DNA of 64,000 bases from Roseibium aggregatum IAM 12614 (lineage in GTDB: Bacteria > Pseudomonadota > Alphaproteobacteria > Rhizobiales > Stappiaceae). Position numbers and translations under genes: made by a program. The stretch is taken from positions 90,165 to 154,164 of the forward strand of contig NZ_AAUW01000020.1 in assembly GCF_000168975.1 (NCBI RefSeq), written 5' to 3'. This document shows positions 1 to 6,813 of this stretch, in pieces. Below the pieces are notes generated by a model, which searched no databases, had not been told where the DNA came from, and saw nothing but the letters and a program-made list of their open reading frames with translations. Numbering within the stretch: position 1 is the stretch's first letter; each line of letters begins with the position of its first letter.

Positions 1-1
1 G

Positions 2-1204
2 CTGATCTTCGGCCCGGACCCGGCGCTGACACTTGCTCTGGTGGCCGGTGTGTCGGTGCTCATCATTGCATGTCCGTGTGCCATGGGTCTTGCGACGCCC
101 ACCTCCATCATGGTGGGCACAGGCCGGGCTGCGGAAATGGGCGTTCTGTTCCGCAAGGGCGACGCGCTCCAGCAACTTTCCGACGTGGACATTGTTGCCC
201 TGGACAAGACGGGCACCGTGACGGAAGGCCGTCCGGAACTGACCGACCTGGTTCTGGCCGACGGTTTCGAACGTGCATTCGTGCTGTCGCGCATTGCTGC
301 CGTCGAGGCCCGCTCGGAACATCCGGTTGCCGAGGCGATTGTGCGGGCAGCAGGCAAGGAAGGCGTGGAGAGGTTCGCGATCAGTGACTTCAACTCCATC
401 ACCGGCCATGGCGTCTCCGCTGTCGTGGACGGTCAACGGGTGCTTGTCGGTGCTGATCGCTTGATGGCGCGCGAAGGTATTGCGACCGGTGCCCTTTCCG
501 ACGAGGAGACCAGGCTGGCGAGACGCGGCCGCACGGCGCTCTATGCTGCCATTGACGGCAGGCTTGTCGCTGTTGTCGGAGTTGCCGACCCAGTCAAATC
601 CTCGAGCCGGGCCGCAATTGCAGCTCTTCATGAGCTGGGGTTGAAGGTTGCGATGATTACCGGCGACAAGCGGGAAACCGCTGAAGCGATTGCCGCGGAA
701 ACCGGGATCGACACCATCATCGCGGGCGTCTTGCCCGACGGCAAGGTCGACGCCCTGACGGACCTCAAAGGCAACGGCAGCCGCATTGCCTTCGTCGGAG
801 ATGGCATCAACGACGCCCCAGCCCTCGCCCATGCCGATGTCGGCATCGCGATCGGCACCGGTACGGACGTGGCCATTGAATCGGCGGACGTCGTCTTGAT
901 GTCAGGCGATCTGAGGGGCGTCGTGAATGCTTACGAAGTCTCCCGCAGGACCATGCGCAACATCAGGGAAAACCTGTTCTGGGCGTTTGCCTACAACACG
1001 GCCTTGATCCCCGTGGCAGCGGGGGTGCTCTACCCCGCCTTCGGCGTATTGTTGTCTCCCGTTCTGGCGGCCGGTGCCATGGCTTTGTCATCGGTGTTCG
1101 TGCTGACGAATGCGCTGCGGCTTCGCCGGATATCGCCGGTGATGGATGAAGCAAGAACCAGAATCGCTGCCGCCCCAAGTACAACGGCGGTGGCTGCCGA
1201 ATAG
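2..1204 (+). CDS. copA: Copper-translocating P1B-type ATPase, C-terminal part (5' end lies outside the window)
   Basis: This is the C-terminal ~400 residues of a P-type heavy-metal ATPase that exports Cu(I) or Ag(I) across the inner membrane. The reading frame is open from base 2. It shows the intramembrane metal-binding CPC motif (ACPCAMG), the phosphorylated Asp in DKTGT, the P1B-specific SEHP motif, the TGDKRETA segment and the hinge GDGINDAP, followed by the last two hydrophobic segments. CPC is the signature of the Cu/Ag subgroup (P1B-1). The N-terminal metal-binding domains and first helices lie upstream of base 1. Its place before cytochrome c genes and a cus set fits copper detoxification. 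The visible catalytic core is intact. Confidence 0.95.
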   Translation: MIFGPDPALTLALVAGVSVLIIACPCAMGLATPTSIMVGTGRAAEMGVLFRKGDALQQLSDVDIVALDKTGTVTEGRPELTDLVLADGFERAFVLSRIAAVEARSEHPVAEAIVRAAGKEGVERFAISDFNSITGHGVSAVVDGQRVLVGADRLMAREGIATGALSDEETRLARRGRTALYAAIDGRLVAVVGVADPVKSSSRAAIAALHELGLKVAMITGDKRETAEAIAAETGIDTIIAGVLPDGKVDALTDLKGNGSRIAFVGDGINDAPALAHADVGIAIGTGTDVAIESADVVLMSGDLRGVVNAYEVSRRTMRNIRENLFWAFAYNTALIPVAAGVLYPAFGVLLSPVLAAGAMALSSVFVLTNALRLRRISPVMDEARTRIAAAPSTTAVAAE

Positions 1205-1519
1205 GAGGTTGCTCCTGTCAGCCATGGCCATTTGCGTCATCAAGGGAACCTGCCTCATCAGCCCGCTAAGACCGGACATTTTTTACAGGGCGCTTCAGGA
1301 TCGCCGCCGTTGTTCGGCTTGTCTTCGTGGCGGCAAGGACATTTGTTCTTGCCGCCATAGCGCTTAAAGGTGTGCTTTAGCCATATCACGGCTCAAGAAG
1401 GGTTGACCGAGGCGCGACTTCACCGGATTGTGAAAGTTGTTCAGGTTCGACACAGGCAAACAGGAGCCGACAGGTCTTTGCTGATACGGCAGCAGTCTTT
1501 CTTTTGGACGACTTTGAAA
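1205..1519. other. Intergenic region after copA, no gene supported
   Basis: These 315 bases hold no convincing gene. An open frame runs from about 1370 into the next gene, but it has no ribosome site or recognisable protein pattern upstream of the Met at 1520. The one clear structure is the hairpin at 1328-1357. I do not see a CueR-type copper operator. Confidence 0.5.
1328..1357 (+). terminator. Hairpin downstream of copA
   Basis: A perfect 10-bp inverted repeat, TGGCGGCAAG at 1328-1337 and CTTGCCGCCA at 1348-1357, encloses a 10-base loop. It lies about 125 bases after the copA stop. There is no T-run, so intrinsic termination is uncertain; it could be an mRNA-stabilising hairpin. Confidence 0.4.
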
Positions 1520-1837
1520 ATGGTCCTCGTGGCAGCATTCGTCGCTGCCGGTGGATCGTTCAGCCATTCGTTTGCCGAAACGGCCCATGAACATTCGCAT
1601 CAAACCGCCAGCGGCGGCGGTCATGCCCACGACCATGCCTCGAGCCAAGCCGACCATCAGGTGGCGGATCATGAGACGGTGCATTGCGGCGCCTATCTCC
1701 TGGCGCTGACCTATGATGAGCATCTGAGCCTCCCGGACCTCGTTGACGAAAGTATCGGCGAAGCTGCGATATCCACCGTATCCCGTGCCTGGAAGGTCGA
1801 GCCACCACCTCCACGACGGGCTCCTTTATCCGTTTGA
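1520..1837 (+). CDS. Small His-rich secreted protein of a metal cluster, function unknown
   Basis: The product is about 105 residues. It starts with a hydrophobic signal-like segment (MVLVAAFVAAGG), followed by a stretch with many His residues (HEHSH, GGHAHDHASS, DHQ) and one Cys in a VHCGAYL context. I chose the ATG at 1520 because the signal peptide begins there; the frame is open further upstream without a plausible start. His-rich periplasmic proteins are common beside copper exporters and may buffer metal ions. I recognise no named family, so a role in periplasmic metal binding is inference from composition and position between copA and a cytochrome c gene. Confidence 0.55.
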   Translation: MVLVAAFVAAGGSFSHSFAETAHEHSHQTASGGGHAHDHASSQADHQVADHETVHCGAYLLALTYDEHLSLPDLVDESIGEAAISTVSRAWKVEPPPPRRAPLSV

Positions 1838-1889
1838 AATCGCTTGGGGCGGTGTGTCCGCCACGCAATCTGGATACAGGAATTTATCA

Positions 1890-2525
1890 ATGAAATTTAC
1901 GGTTATGTCCGTTACCGGCGCTCTGCTGCTTGCAGGCGTGGCTGGTGCTTACGCCCATGGAGGGGCGTCTGGTATCGTCAAGGAACGCATGGAAGCAATG
2001 GAGGAAATGGGCGACGTGATGAAATCGCTGACTGCCATCATGCGTGGAGACAAGGACTATGATGCGGATGCGGTGCGTGCAGGCGCCGCCGTGATCAAGT
2101 CCCATTCCGGTGAAGCCTTGACCAAGCAGTTCCCCGAACACAGCCTTGAAGGCCCGTCCGAGGCAAAGCCGGAAATCTGGACCGACTGGGAGGAATTTGA
2201 AGCGCTCGCGAAACAGTTGGACATTTTTGCCACCGGGCTTGGCGCGGCAGCCGGCAATGGACTTGCACATGGCAAGGGCGGCGCCGGCATGATGGGTCAG
2301 ACGGGCATGATGGGGCAGGACACCATGATGGGTGGAAATTCCATGATGTCCCAGGGCGGGATGATGGGCTCCGGAGGAATGATGGGTTCGGGCGGCATGA
2401 TGGGGAACGCGGGCCACATGGCCGATCCGGACATGCTTGCCCAGATGCCTGCGGACGGGCTCTTCAACATGGTCGCGCAGACCTGTTCAGCCTGTCACTC
2501 CCAATTCAGGGTCGAGAAAAACTGA
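1890..2525 (+). CDS. Cytochrome c'-type (class II) protein with a Met-rich insertion
   Basis: A 211-residue protein with signal peptide (MKFTVMSVTGALLLAGVAGAYA) and one C-terminal heme c motif, CSACH, in the context QTCSACHSQFR. A C-terminal heme after a helical body (VKERMEAMEEMGDVMKSL) is the layout of cytochrome c' and c556. Unlike typical members of about 130-150 residues, it has an insertion around residues 130-180 made of repeated GMMG, TMMGG and SMM units, at least eight Met pairs. Met-rich segments bind Cu(I) in copper-resistance proteins, so this may be a copper-binding cytochrome. The start at 1890 follows an ACAGGA ribosome site. It is followed after 3 bases by another cytochrome c gene. 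Confidence 0.85.
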   Translation: MKFTVMSVTGALLLAGVAGAYAHGGASGIVKERMEAMEEMGDVMKSLTAIMRGDKDYDADAVRAGAAVIKSHSGEALTKQFPEHSLEGPSEAKPEIWTDWEEFEALAKQLDIFATGLGAAAGNGLAHGKGGAGMMGQTGMMGQDTMMGGNSMMSQGGMMGSGGMMGSGGMMGNAGHMADPDMLAQMPADGLFNMVAQTCSACHSQFRVEKN

Positions 2526-2528
2526 GCG

Positions 2529-3419
2529 ATGCGCCTTTGGCTCGTTGTTGCGATTGCTGCTCCCGCGTTGGCGGGTGCGGCGGTCGCCATGCTTTACCTC
2601 TGGCCTGTCGATAAACCGGAACCGATCGAAACCCTGGCTGGCGATCCGGGGCGGGGTGCCTATCTTGCCAGAATGTCGGGATGCATCGCCTGCCATACTG
2701 ACACGGAAGGTGGCGGGAAACCTCTGGCTGGCGGGGTCAAGTTACCGACAGACTTCGGCACGTTCTATTCGCCCAATCTGACGACCGATCCGGATCACGG
2801 CATCGGAAACTGGAGCTTGCAAGATTTCGCAACGGCGGTGCGCCACGGTATTTCGCCGGACGGGGAGCCCTACTATCCGTCCTTTCCCTACCCGTTTTAT
2901 GGCTCCCTGAGCGATCAGGATGTCGCGGACCTGTGGGCAGCCTTCAAGACGGTTCCTCCTGTTGCCGAGGCTTCGATACCGCACGAAATGTCGCCGCCCT
3001 TCAATCTCAGAATGGGCCTGAAACTCTGGCGCGGTCTGTTTCACCATCCAAACGCCTTCGTCCCGGACCCGGAACGCGGCGAACTCTGGAACCGGGGCAA
3101 TTTCATTGTTCAGGGCCCTGCCCACTGCGGAGCCTGCCACACACCCAGAAATTTTCTGGGTGCCCGACAGGCGGAAATGGCCTTGCATGGCGCCGGCAAA
3201 CTGCCTGACGGCGGCAAGTCTCCGCCAATCACGAGCGATGCTTTGAAGAAGCAGGGCTGGACGGTAAGCTCACTGCAATATGCATTGAAAACCGGGATTA
3301 TGCCGGATGGGGATGTCTTCGGCGGCTCCATGGGTGAGGTCGTGCGCGACGGCACGGCTTTCCTGTCCGAAGAAGACCGGGAGGCAATTGCAACCTATCT
3401 GATGGACACGGACGGCTGA
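2529..3419 (+). CDS. Membrane-anchored diheme cytochrome c
   Basis: A 296-residue protein with an N-terminal hydrophobic anchor (LVVAIAAPALAGAAVAMLYLW) and two heme c motifs, CIACH near residue 53 and CGACH near residue 200. The two-domain form resembles the cytochrome subunit of periplasmic alcohol or aldehyde dehydrogenases, but no dehydrogenase subunit is adjacent. It lies 3 bases after the cytochrome c' gene and just before a third cytochrome c gene, so the three probably form one electron-transfer operon. What they donate to or accept from cannot be told from the sequence. Confidence 0.85.
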   Translation: MRLWLVVAIAAPALAGAAVAMLYLWPVDKPEPIETLAGDPGRGAYLARMSGCIACHTDTEGGGKPLAGGVKLPTDFGTFYSPNLTTDPDHGIGNWSLQDFATAVRHGISPDGEPYYPSFPYPFYGSLSDQDVADLWAAFKTVPPVAEASIPHEMSPPFNLRMGLKLWRGLFHHPNAFVPDPERGELWNRGNFIVQGPAHCGACHTPRNFLGARQAEMALHGAGKLPDGGKSPPITSDALKKQGWTVSSLQYALKTGIMPDGDVFGGSMGEVVRDGTAFLSEEDREAIATYLMDTDG

Positions 3420-3460
3420 CCACGTTCAGCTTGCACAAGACCAATCGAAGGAAAGAAATC

Positions 3461-3949
3461 ATGACGAGGCGCATCCGGTTCGGCGCCCTTGCCGCAGTGT
3501 TGGCGATTGTCATTGGCAGTGCGGTTTTCTTCCTTGCAAAACCCGGCGCCGAAAAAGACATCGTCCGGCTTCAGCCGGACGCAGCGGAGCTCGTTCGTTT
3601 GGGAGCTGACATTTACATGCAGAATTGCGCATCTTGCCACGGAGACGACCTGAAAGGAGAGCCGGACTGGATGGACGCCAATCCGGACGGCACCCTGAAG
3701 GCCCCGCCGCATGATGAAACCGGACATACCTGGCATCATCAGGATGAACTGCTGTTCCGCATTACAAAGCACGGAACTGCCAAGGCTCTCGGCCTTCAGG
3801 ATTTCAAATCGAACATGCCGGCGTTCGACGGCGCGCTGACAGACACCGAAATCATCGCCGTCCTGTCCTGGATCAAGGCACAGTGGCCGCAGGAGGTTCG
3901 CGCAAGACATGACCTCATCAATGCGCAGGGAGGGGCTCCATCGTCTTGA
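3461..3949 (+). CDS. Monoheme membrane-anchored cytochrome c
   Basis: A 162-residue class I cytochrome c. It has an N-terminal hydrophobic segment (FGALAAVLAIVIGSAVFFL), a CASCH heme motif in NCASCHGDDLKG and a downstream Met in KSNMPAF that could be the sixth heme ligand. I chose the ATG at 3461, preceded by AAGGAAAG, over the in-frame TTG at 3431. It is the last gene of the three-cytochrome run. About 95 bases separate it from the MFS gene. Confidence 0.85.
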   Translation: MTRRIRFGALAAVLAIVIGSAVFFLAKPGAEKDIVRLQPDAAELVRLGADIYMQNCASCHGDDLKGEPDWMDANPDGTLKAPPHDETGHTWHHQDELLFRITKHGTAKALGLQDFKSNMPAFDGALTDTEIIAVLSWIKAQWPQEVRARHDLINAQGGAPSS

Positions 3950-4045
3950 AGGCTGGGGGTTTTCGCCATACGGGTATGCGTGCGATCCGGGTGTTGCTCA
4001 GGTTTGATCGTACGCTGTGGTGTATCTGAACGGCTGGAGAAATAA

Positions 4046-5380
4046 GTGTTTTCGGTTCTTGCCAATCAAACCTACCGCCATCTTTTTTCCGCGCAGGTCA
4101 TCGCGTTGTTCGGCACGGGTCTGATGACGGTTGGCCTGGCACTGCTCGCCTTCGATCTTGCGGGCGATGAGGCTGGAGCCGTGCTGGGAACGGCCCTTGC
4201 GATCAAGATGATCGTCTATGTTGGCATCAGCCCGATTGCCGCCGCTTATGCCGGCCGTTTTCCGCGACGGATGTTTCTCGTCACTCTGGATATCGTCCGG
4301 TCTCTGACCGCGATAGCCCTGCCCTTCGTTGACGCCATCTGGCAGATCTACGTTCTGATTGCCCTGTTGCAAACCGCGTCCGCAGCCTTCACCCCTGCCT
4401 TCCAGGCCAGCATTCCCGATATCCTTCCGGACGAAAAAGACTACACAAACGCCTTGTCGCTCTCGCGCATGGCGTACGATCTTGAAAATCTGCTCAGCCC
4501 GATGATTGCCGCCGTCCTGGTGGGACTTGTCGGCTTCCACTGGTTGTTTGGCGGCACCGTTGCCGGGTTTCTGATATCGGCCGCCTTGATCCTGACCGTT
4601 CGGCTCGTCTCGCCGCGGGCTGACGAAGAGGAGCCCGCCTTCCGCAGAACCGTCAAGGGCCTGCAGATCTATCTGAAGACACCACGCCTCAGGGGCTTGC
4701 TGGCCCTCAATCTCGCGGTTGCAGCGTCTGGAGCCATGGTGATCGTCAACGGTGTCGTCATCGTGAAATCCTATCTTGGTTTCAACGACACCGACCTGGC
4801 CTTGTCGATGGCCGCTTACGGCGGGGGCTCCATGGTCGTCGCCCTGACGCTGCCAAAGCTTCTTGCAAGTCGCTCCGAGCGCACCGTGATGCTTGCCGGC
4901 GGTGCATTGCTTCCCGTTTCATTGCTGATATTCGCCGGCCTGTTGAGCGTCTTGCCCGGAACCCTCGTGTGGCCGACCCTGCTGCTCATCTGGTTTGCCA
5001 TGGGGGCAGGTATGTCGGCGGTCCTTGTGCCCTCCGGAAGGCTGCTGAAAAACTCTGCCCATCCGCAAGACCGACCATTGGTGTTCGCGGCGCAGTTTGC
5101 TCTTTCGCACGGCTGCTGGCTGATTGCCTATCCGCTTGCCGGCTGGCTTGGTGCAAACACCTCGCTGTCTGCAACAATGGTCGCGCTTGCTGGTTTGGCT
5201 GTACTTGGCTGGGCTGCAGCGGCCGGGTTTTGGCCTGCAGAGGATCAAAGTGTTCTCGACCATACCCACCCAGATCTGCCCGCCAACCATCCGCATCTGG
5301 CAAAAGCGCACGGAAAACGTCACGCACATGCTTTTGTGATCGACAGCCTTCACCACACATGGCCGGACCGGCCGCCATGA
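4046..5380 (+). CDS. nreB: MFS exporter with His-rich C-terminus, NreB-like nickel resistance
   Basis: A 444-residue major facilitator protein with about 12 hydrophobic segments. The cytoplasmic loop after helix 2 carries the RFPRR-type basic patch common in drug/H+ exporters. The C-terminal ~40 residues are rich in His (DHTHPD, NHPHLAKAHGKRHAHAF, SLHH). A His-rich tail on an MFS exporter is the known trait of NreB nickel-resistance proteins. The start is GTG at 4046 with GGAGA 5 bases upstream. The stop overlaps the start of a NicO-family permease, which supports a nickel or cobalt role. The substrate is inferred, not shown; a general exporter is the alternative. Confidence 0.75.
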   Translation: MFSVLANQTYRHLFSAQVIALFGTGLMTVGLALLAFDLAGDEAGAVLGTALAIKMIVYVGISPIAAAYAGRFPRRMFLVTLDIVRSLTAIALPFVDAIWQIYVLIALLQTASAAFTPAFQASIPDILPDEKDYTNALSLSRMAYDLENLLSPMIAAVLVGLVGFHWLFGGTVAGFLISAALILTVRLVSPRADEEEPAFRRTVKGLQIYLKTPRLRGLLALNLAVAASGAMVIVNGVVIVKSYLGFNDTDLALSMAAYGGGSMVVALTLPKLLASRSERTVMLAGGALLPVSLLIFAGLLSVLPGTLVWPTLLLIWFAMGAGMSAVLVPSGRLLKNSAHPQDRPLVFAAQFALSHGCWLIAYPLAGWLGANTSLSATMVALAGLAVLGWAAAAGFWPAEDQSVLDHTHPDLPANHPHLAKAHGKRHAHAFVIDSLHHTWPDRPP

Positions 5381-6090
5381 TGGATTTTCTCATTTCCTGG
5401 CAACGCTGGATCTATGGCGGTGTGCGGGCTTCCCTGCTGGAATTCAGCCAGTCGGGAGATCTCTGGCTGCTCGCAGGCATGATGGCGACCGGAGTGCTGT
5501 TCGGCGCCATCCACGCTCTGACACCCGGACACGGCAAGACGATCCTGGCAAGCTACGTTGCCGGAGCCAGAAGCAGCTTTGCCCGCGCGTTCACGGTATC
5601 GGCACTGCTGGCGGCTACACATGTCCTCACCGCCGTTCTGATCGCCTTCTTTGCCTCTCAGCTCGTGGAAAGATCCTTTGTCGGCGGTGGACGGGCCCCT
5701 GCCCTTGAAATGATCAGCCGGGTCACGCTGATCGGGATCGGTGCCTGGCTCTTCGTCCGGGCCATTCGTGCGAAGCCCGGCAGGAAGCGGGCGGAAGGCT
5801 TCTGGGTGGCCCTTACGGCCGGTCTCGTACCATGCCCTCTGACCTTGTTTGTCGTCGTGGCCGCCTTGTCTCAAGGCGAGCCTGGTGCGGGCCTGGTATT
5901 TGCGGCGTCGATGCTCGTCGGCATCACCCTCACGCTCAGCGCCGTTGCAGGGCTGACGGTTGCCGGCCAGCGACTGTTTCTCGATGTCGCTCTCAGGAAC
6001 GGTGCGACCATCAGCGTGGTTTCCCGGGTCCTCGATGCGGCAGCCGGATGTCTCATCATGCTCTTTGCCGGCCTCCAGTTGCTTGGCTAG
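5377..6090 (+). CDS. NicO/RcnA-family nickel-cobalt permease
   Basis: A 237-residue membrane protein with about six hydrophobic segments and the family motif HALTPGHGKT in the first third, which supplies metal ligands in NicO/HupE/RcnA-type transporters. A second conserved patch, GLVPCPLT, lies in a later helix. Start codons at 5359, 5377 and 5380 are possible; I took 5377, which overlaps the upstream stop by four bases (ATGA) and implies translational coupling. RcnA proteins of this family export Ni/Co, while other members import. Coupling to an exporter-like MFS gene favours efflux. Confidence 0.8.
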   Translation: MMDFLISWQRWIYGGVRASLLEFSQSGDLWLLAGMMATGVLFGAIHALTPGHGKTILASYVAGARSSFARAFTVSALLAATHVLTAVLIAFFASQLVERSFVGGGRAPALEMISRVTLIGIGAWLFVRAIRAKPGRKRAEGFWVALTAGLVPCPLTLFVVVAALSQGEPGAGLVFAASMLVGITLTLSAVAGLTVAGQRLFLDVALRNGATISVVSRVLDAAAGCLIMLFAGLQLLG

Positions 6091-6257
6091 ATGCTGGTCT
6101 CTGGGAAACCGTTTCAATCCCTCAGGTCCTTACGAAAATTTGATTGGGTGTCCGGCATATTCACTTCTGTTTTCGCACGCACCAGCGTATGCACGATGAA
6201 GGTTGTCTTGTGAGCCGACGACCTGCCGGAGCGCCGGTAGTTTCCCGATTATGGACC

Positions 6258-6285
6258 AACAACGGGCAATTTGTTCACCGTTGTT
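6258..6285. promoter_or_regulatory. Inverted repeat ahead of the cus region
   Basis: AACAACGG at 6258-6265 and CCGTTGTT at 6278-6285 form a perfect 8-bp dyad with a 12-base spacer. It lies about 70 bases before the small gene at 6353. A second dyad, AGCAC/GTGCT at 6313-6330, follows. These are candidate operators for a metal-responsive regulator not encoded here. No family can be assigned. Confidence 0.3.
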
Positions 6286-6352
6286 CGAAGGCGACCTGAA
6301 GAGTACCTATCAAGCACTTGTATTTGTGCTGGACTGGATTATATCGCGCATC

Positions 6353-6727
6353 ATGACCCGACCCGTGCATCACATCAGCAGACTGGCCGCGACGTTCCTG
6401 TTCGCGATTGCCTTGCTGTTTGCGGGCTTTGCACCGGCTCACCAGGCAATGAAGGCTCCCGGCGAACATGTCGCGGCCAATGCCTACATGCCGTGTGAAA
6501 CGATGATGGGTCATGCACCGGCAATGATGGCCGATGAAATGCCGGACAACGGCCAGACGAATTTCGATCTGTGCTGCGGCGGTGCCTTATGCGCAGCCGA
6601 TACGATCCGCGACGGCCAGGACATCACTCTGGGCGTGCCCCAGACCCTTGCCTTCGCGCAGATGCCGCCCGATGCCCTGCACGTGTCGGATAATGCCCTT
6701 CCCGAACGACCTCCCCGCCTCCTCTGA
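6353..6727 (+). CDS. Small Met/Cys-containing secreted protein upstream of cus genes, function unknown
   Basis: The product is about 124 residues with an N-terminal signal-like helix (LAATFLFAIALLFAGFAPA). Next come a Met- and His-containing stretch (YMPCETMMGHAPAMM) and two Cys-containing patches (DLCCGGALCAAD). Small proteins of this type are often found before RND copper-efflux genes. The Cys, Met and His residues could bind metal, but I cannot name a family with confidence. The ATG at 6353 was chosen because the signal peptide begins there; the frame is open upstream without a clear ribosome site. It lies 86 bases before cusB. Confidence 0.55.
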   Translation: MTRPVHHISRLAATFLFAIALLFAGFAPAHQAMKAPGEHVAANAYMPCETMMGHAPAMMADEMPDNGQTNFDLCCGGALCAADTIRDGQDITLGVPQTLAFAQMPPDALHVSDNALPERPPRLL

Positions 6728-6813
6728 AAACATCGTTCCTCTGCGGACTTCCGCGGAGCCAGACATGATGGACATGCCTTCGGCTGACCGCCGCTGGCAA
6801 CTCAGAGGTTACA

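Noticed and set aside
2285..2415. Short repeats that could suggest a CRISPR or satellite
   Set aside because: They are in-frame codons for GMMG-type Met repeats within the cytochrome c' gene.
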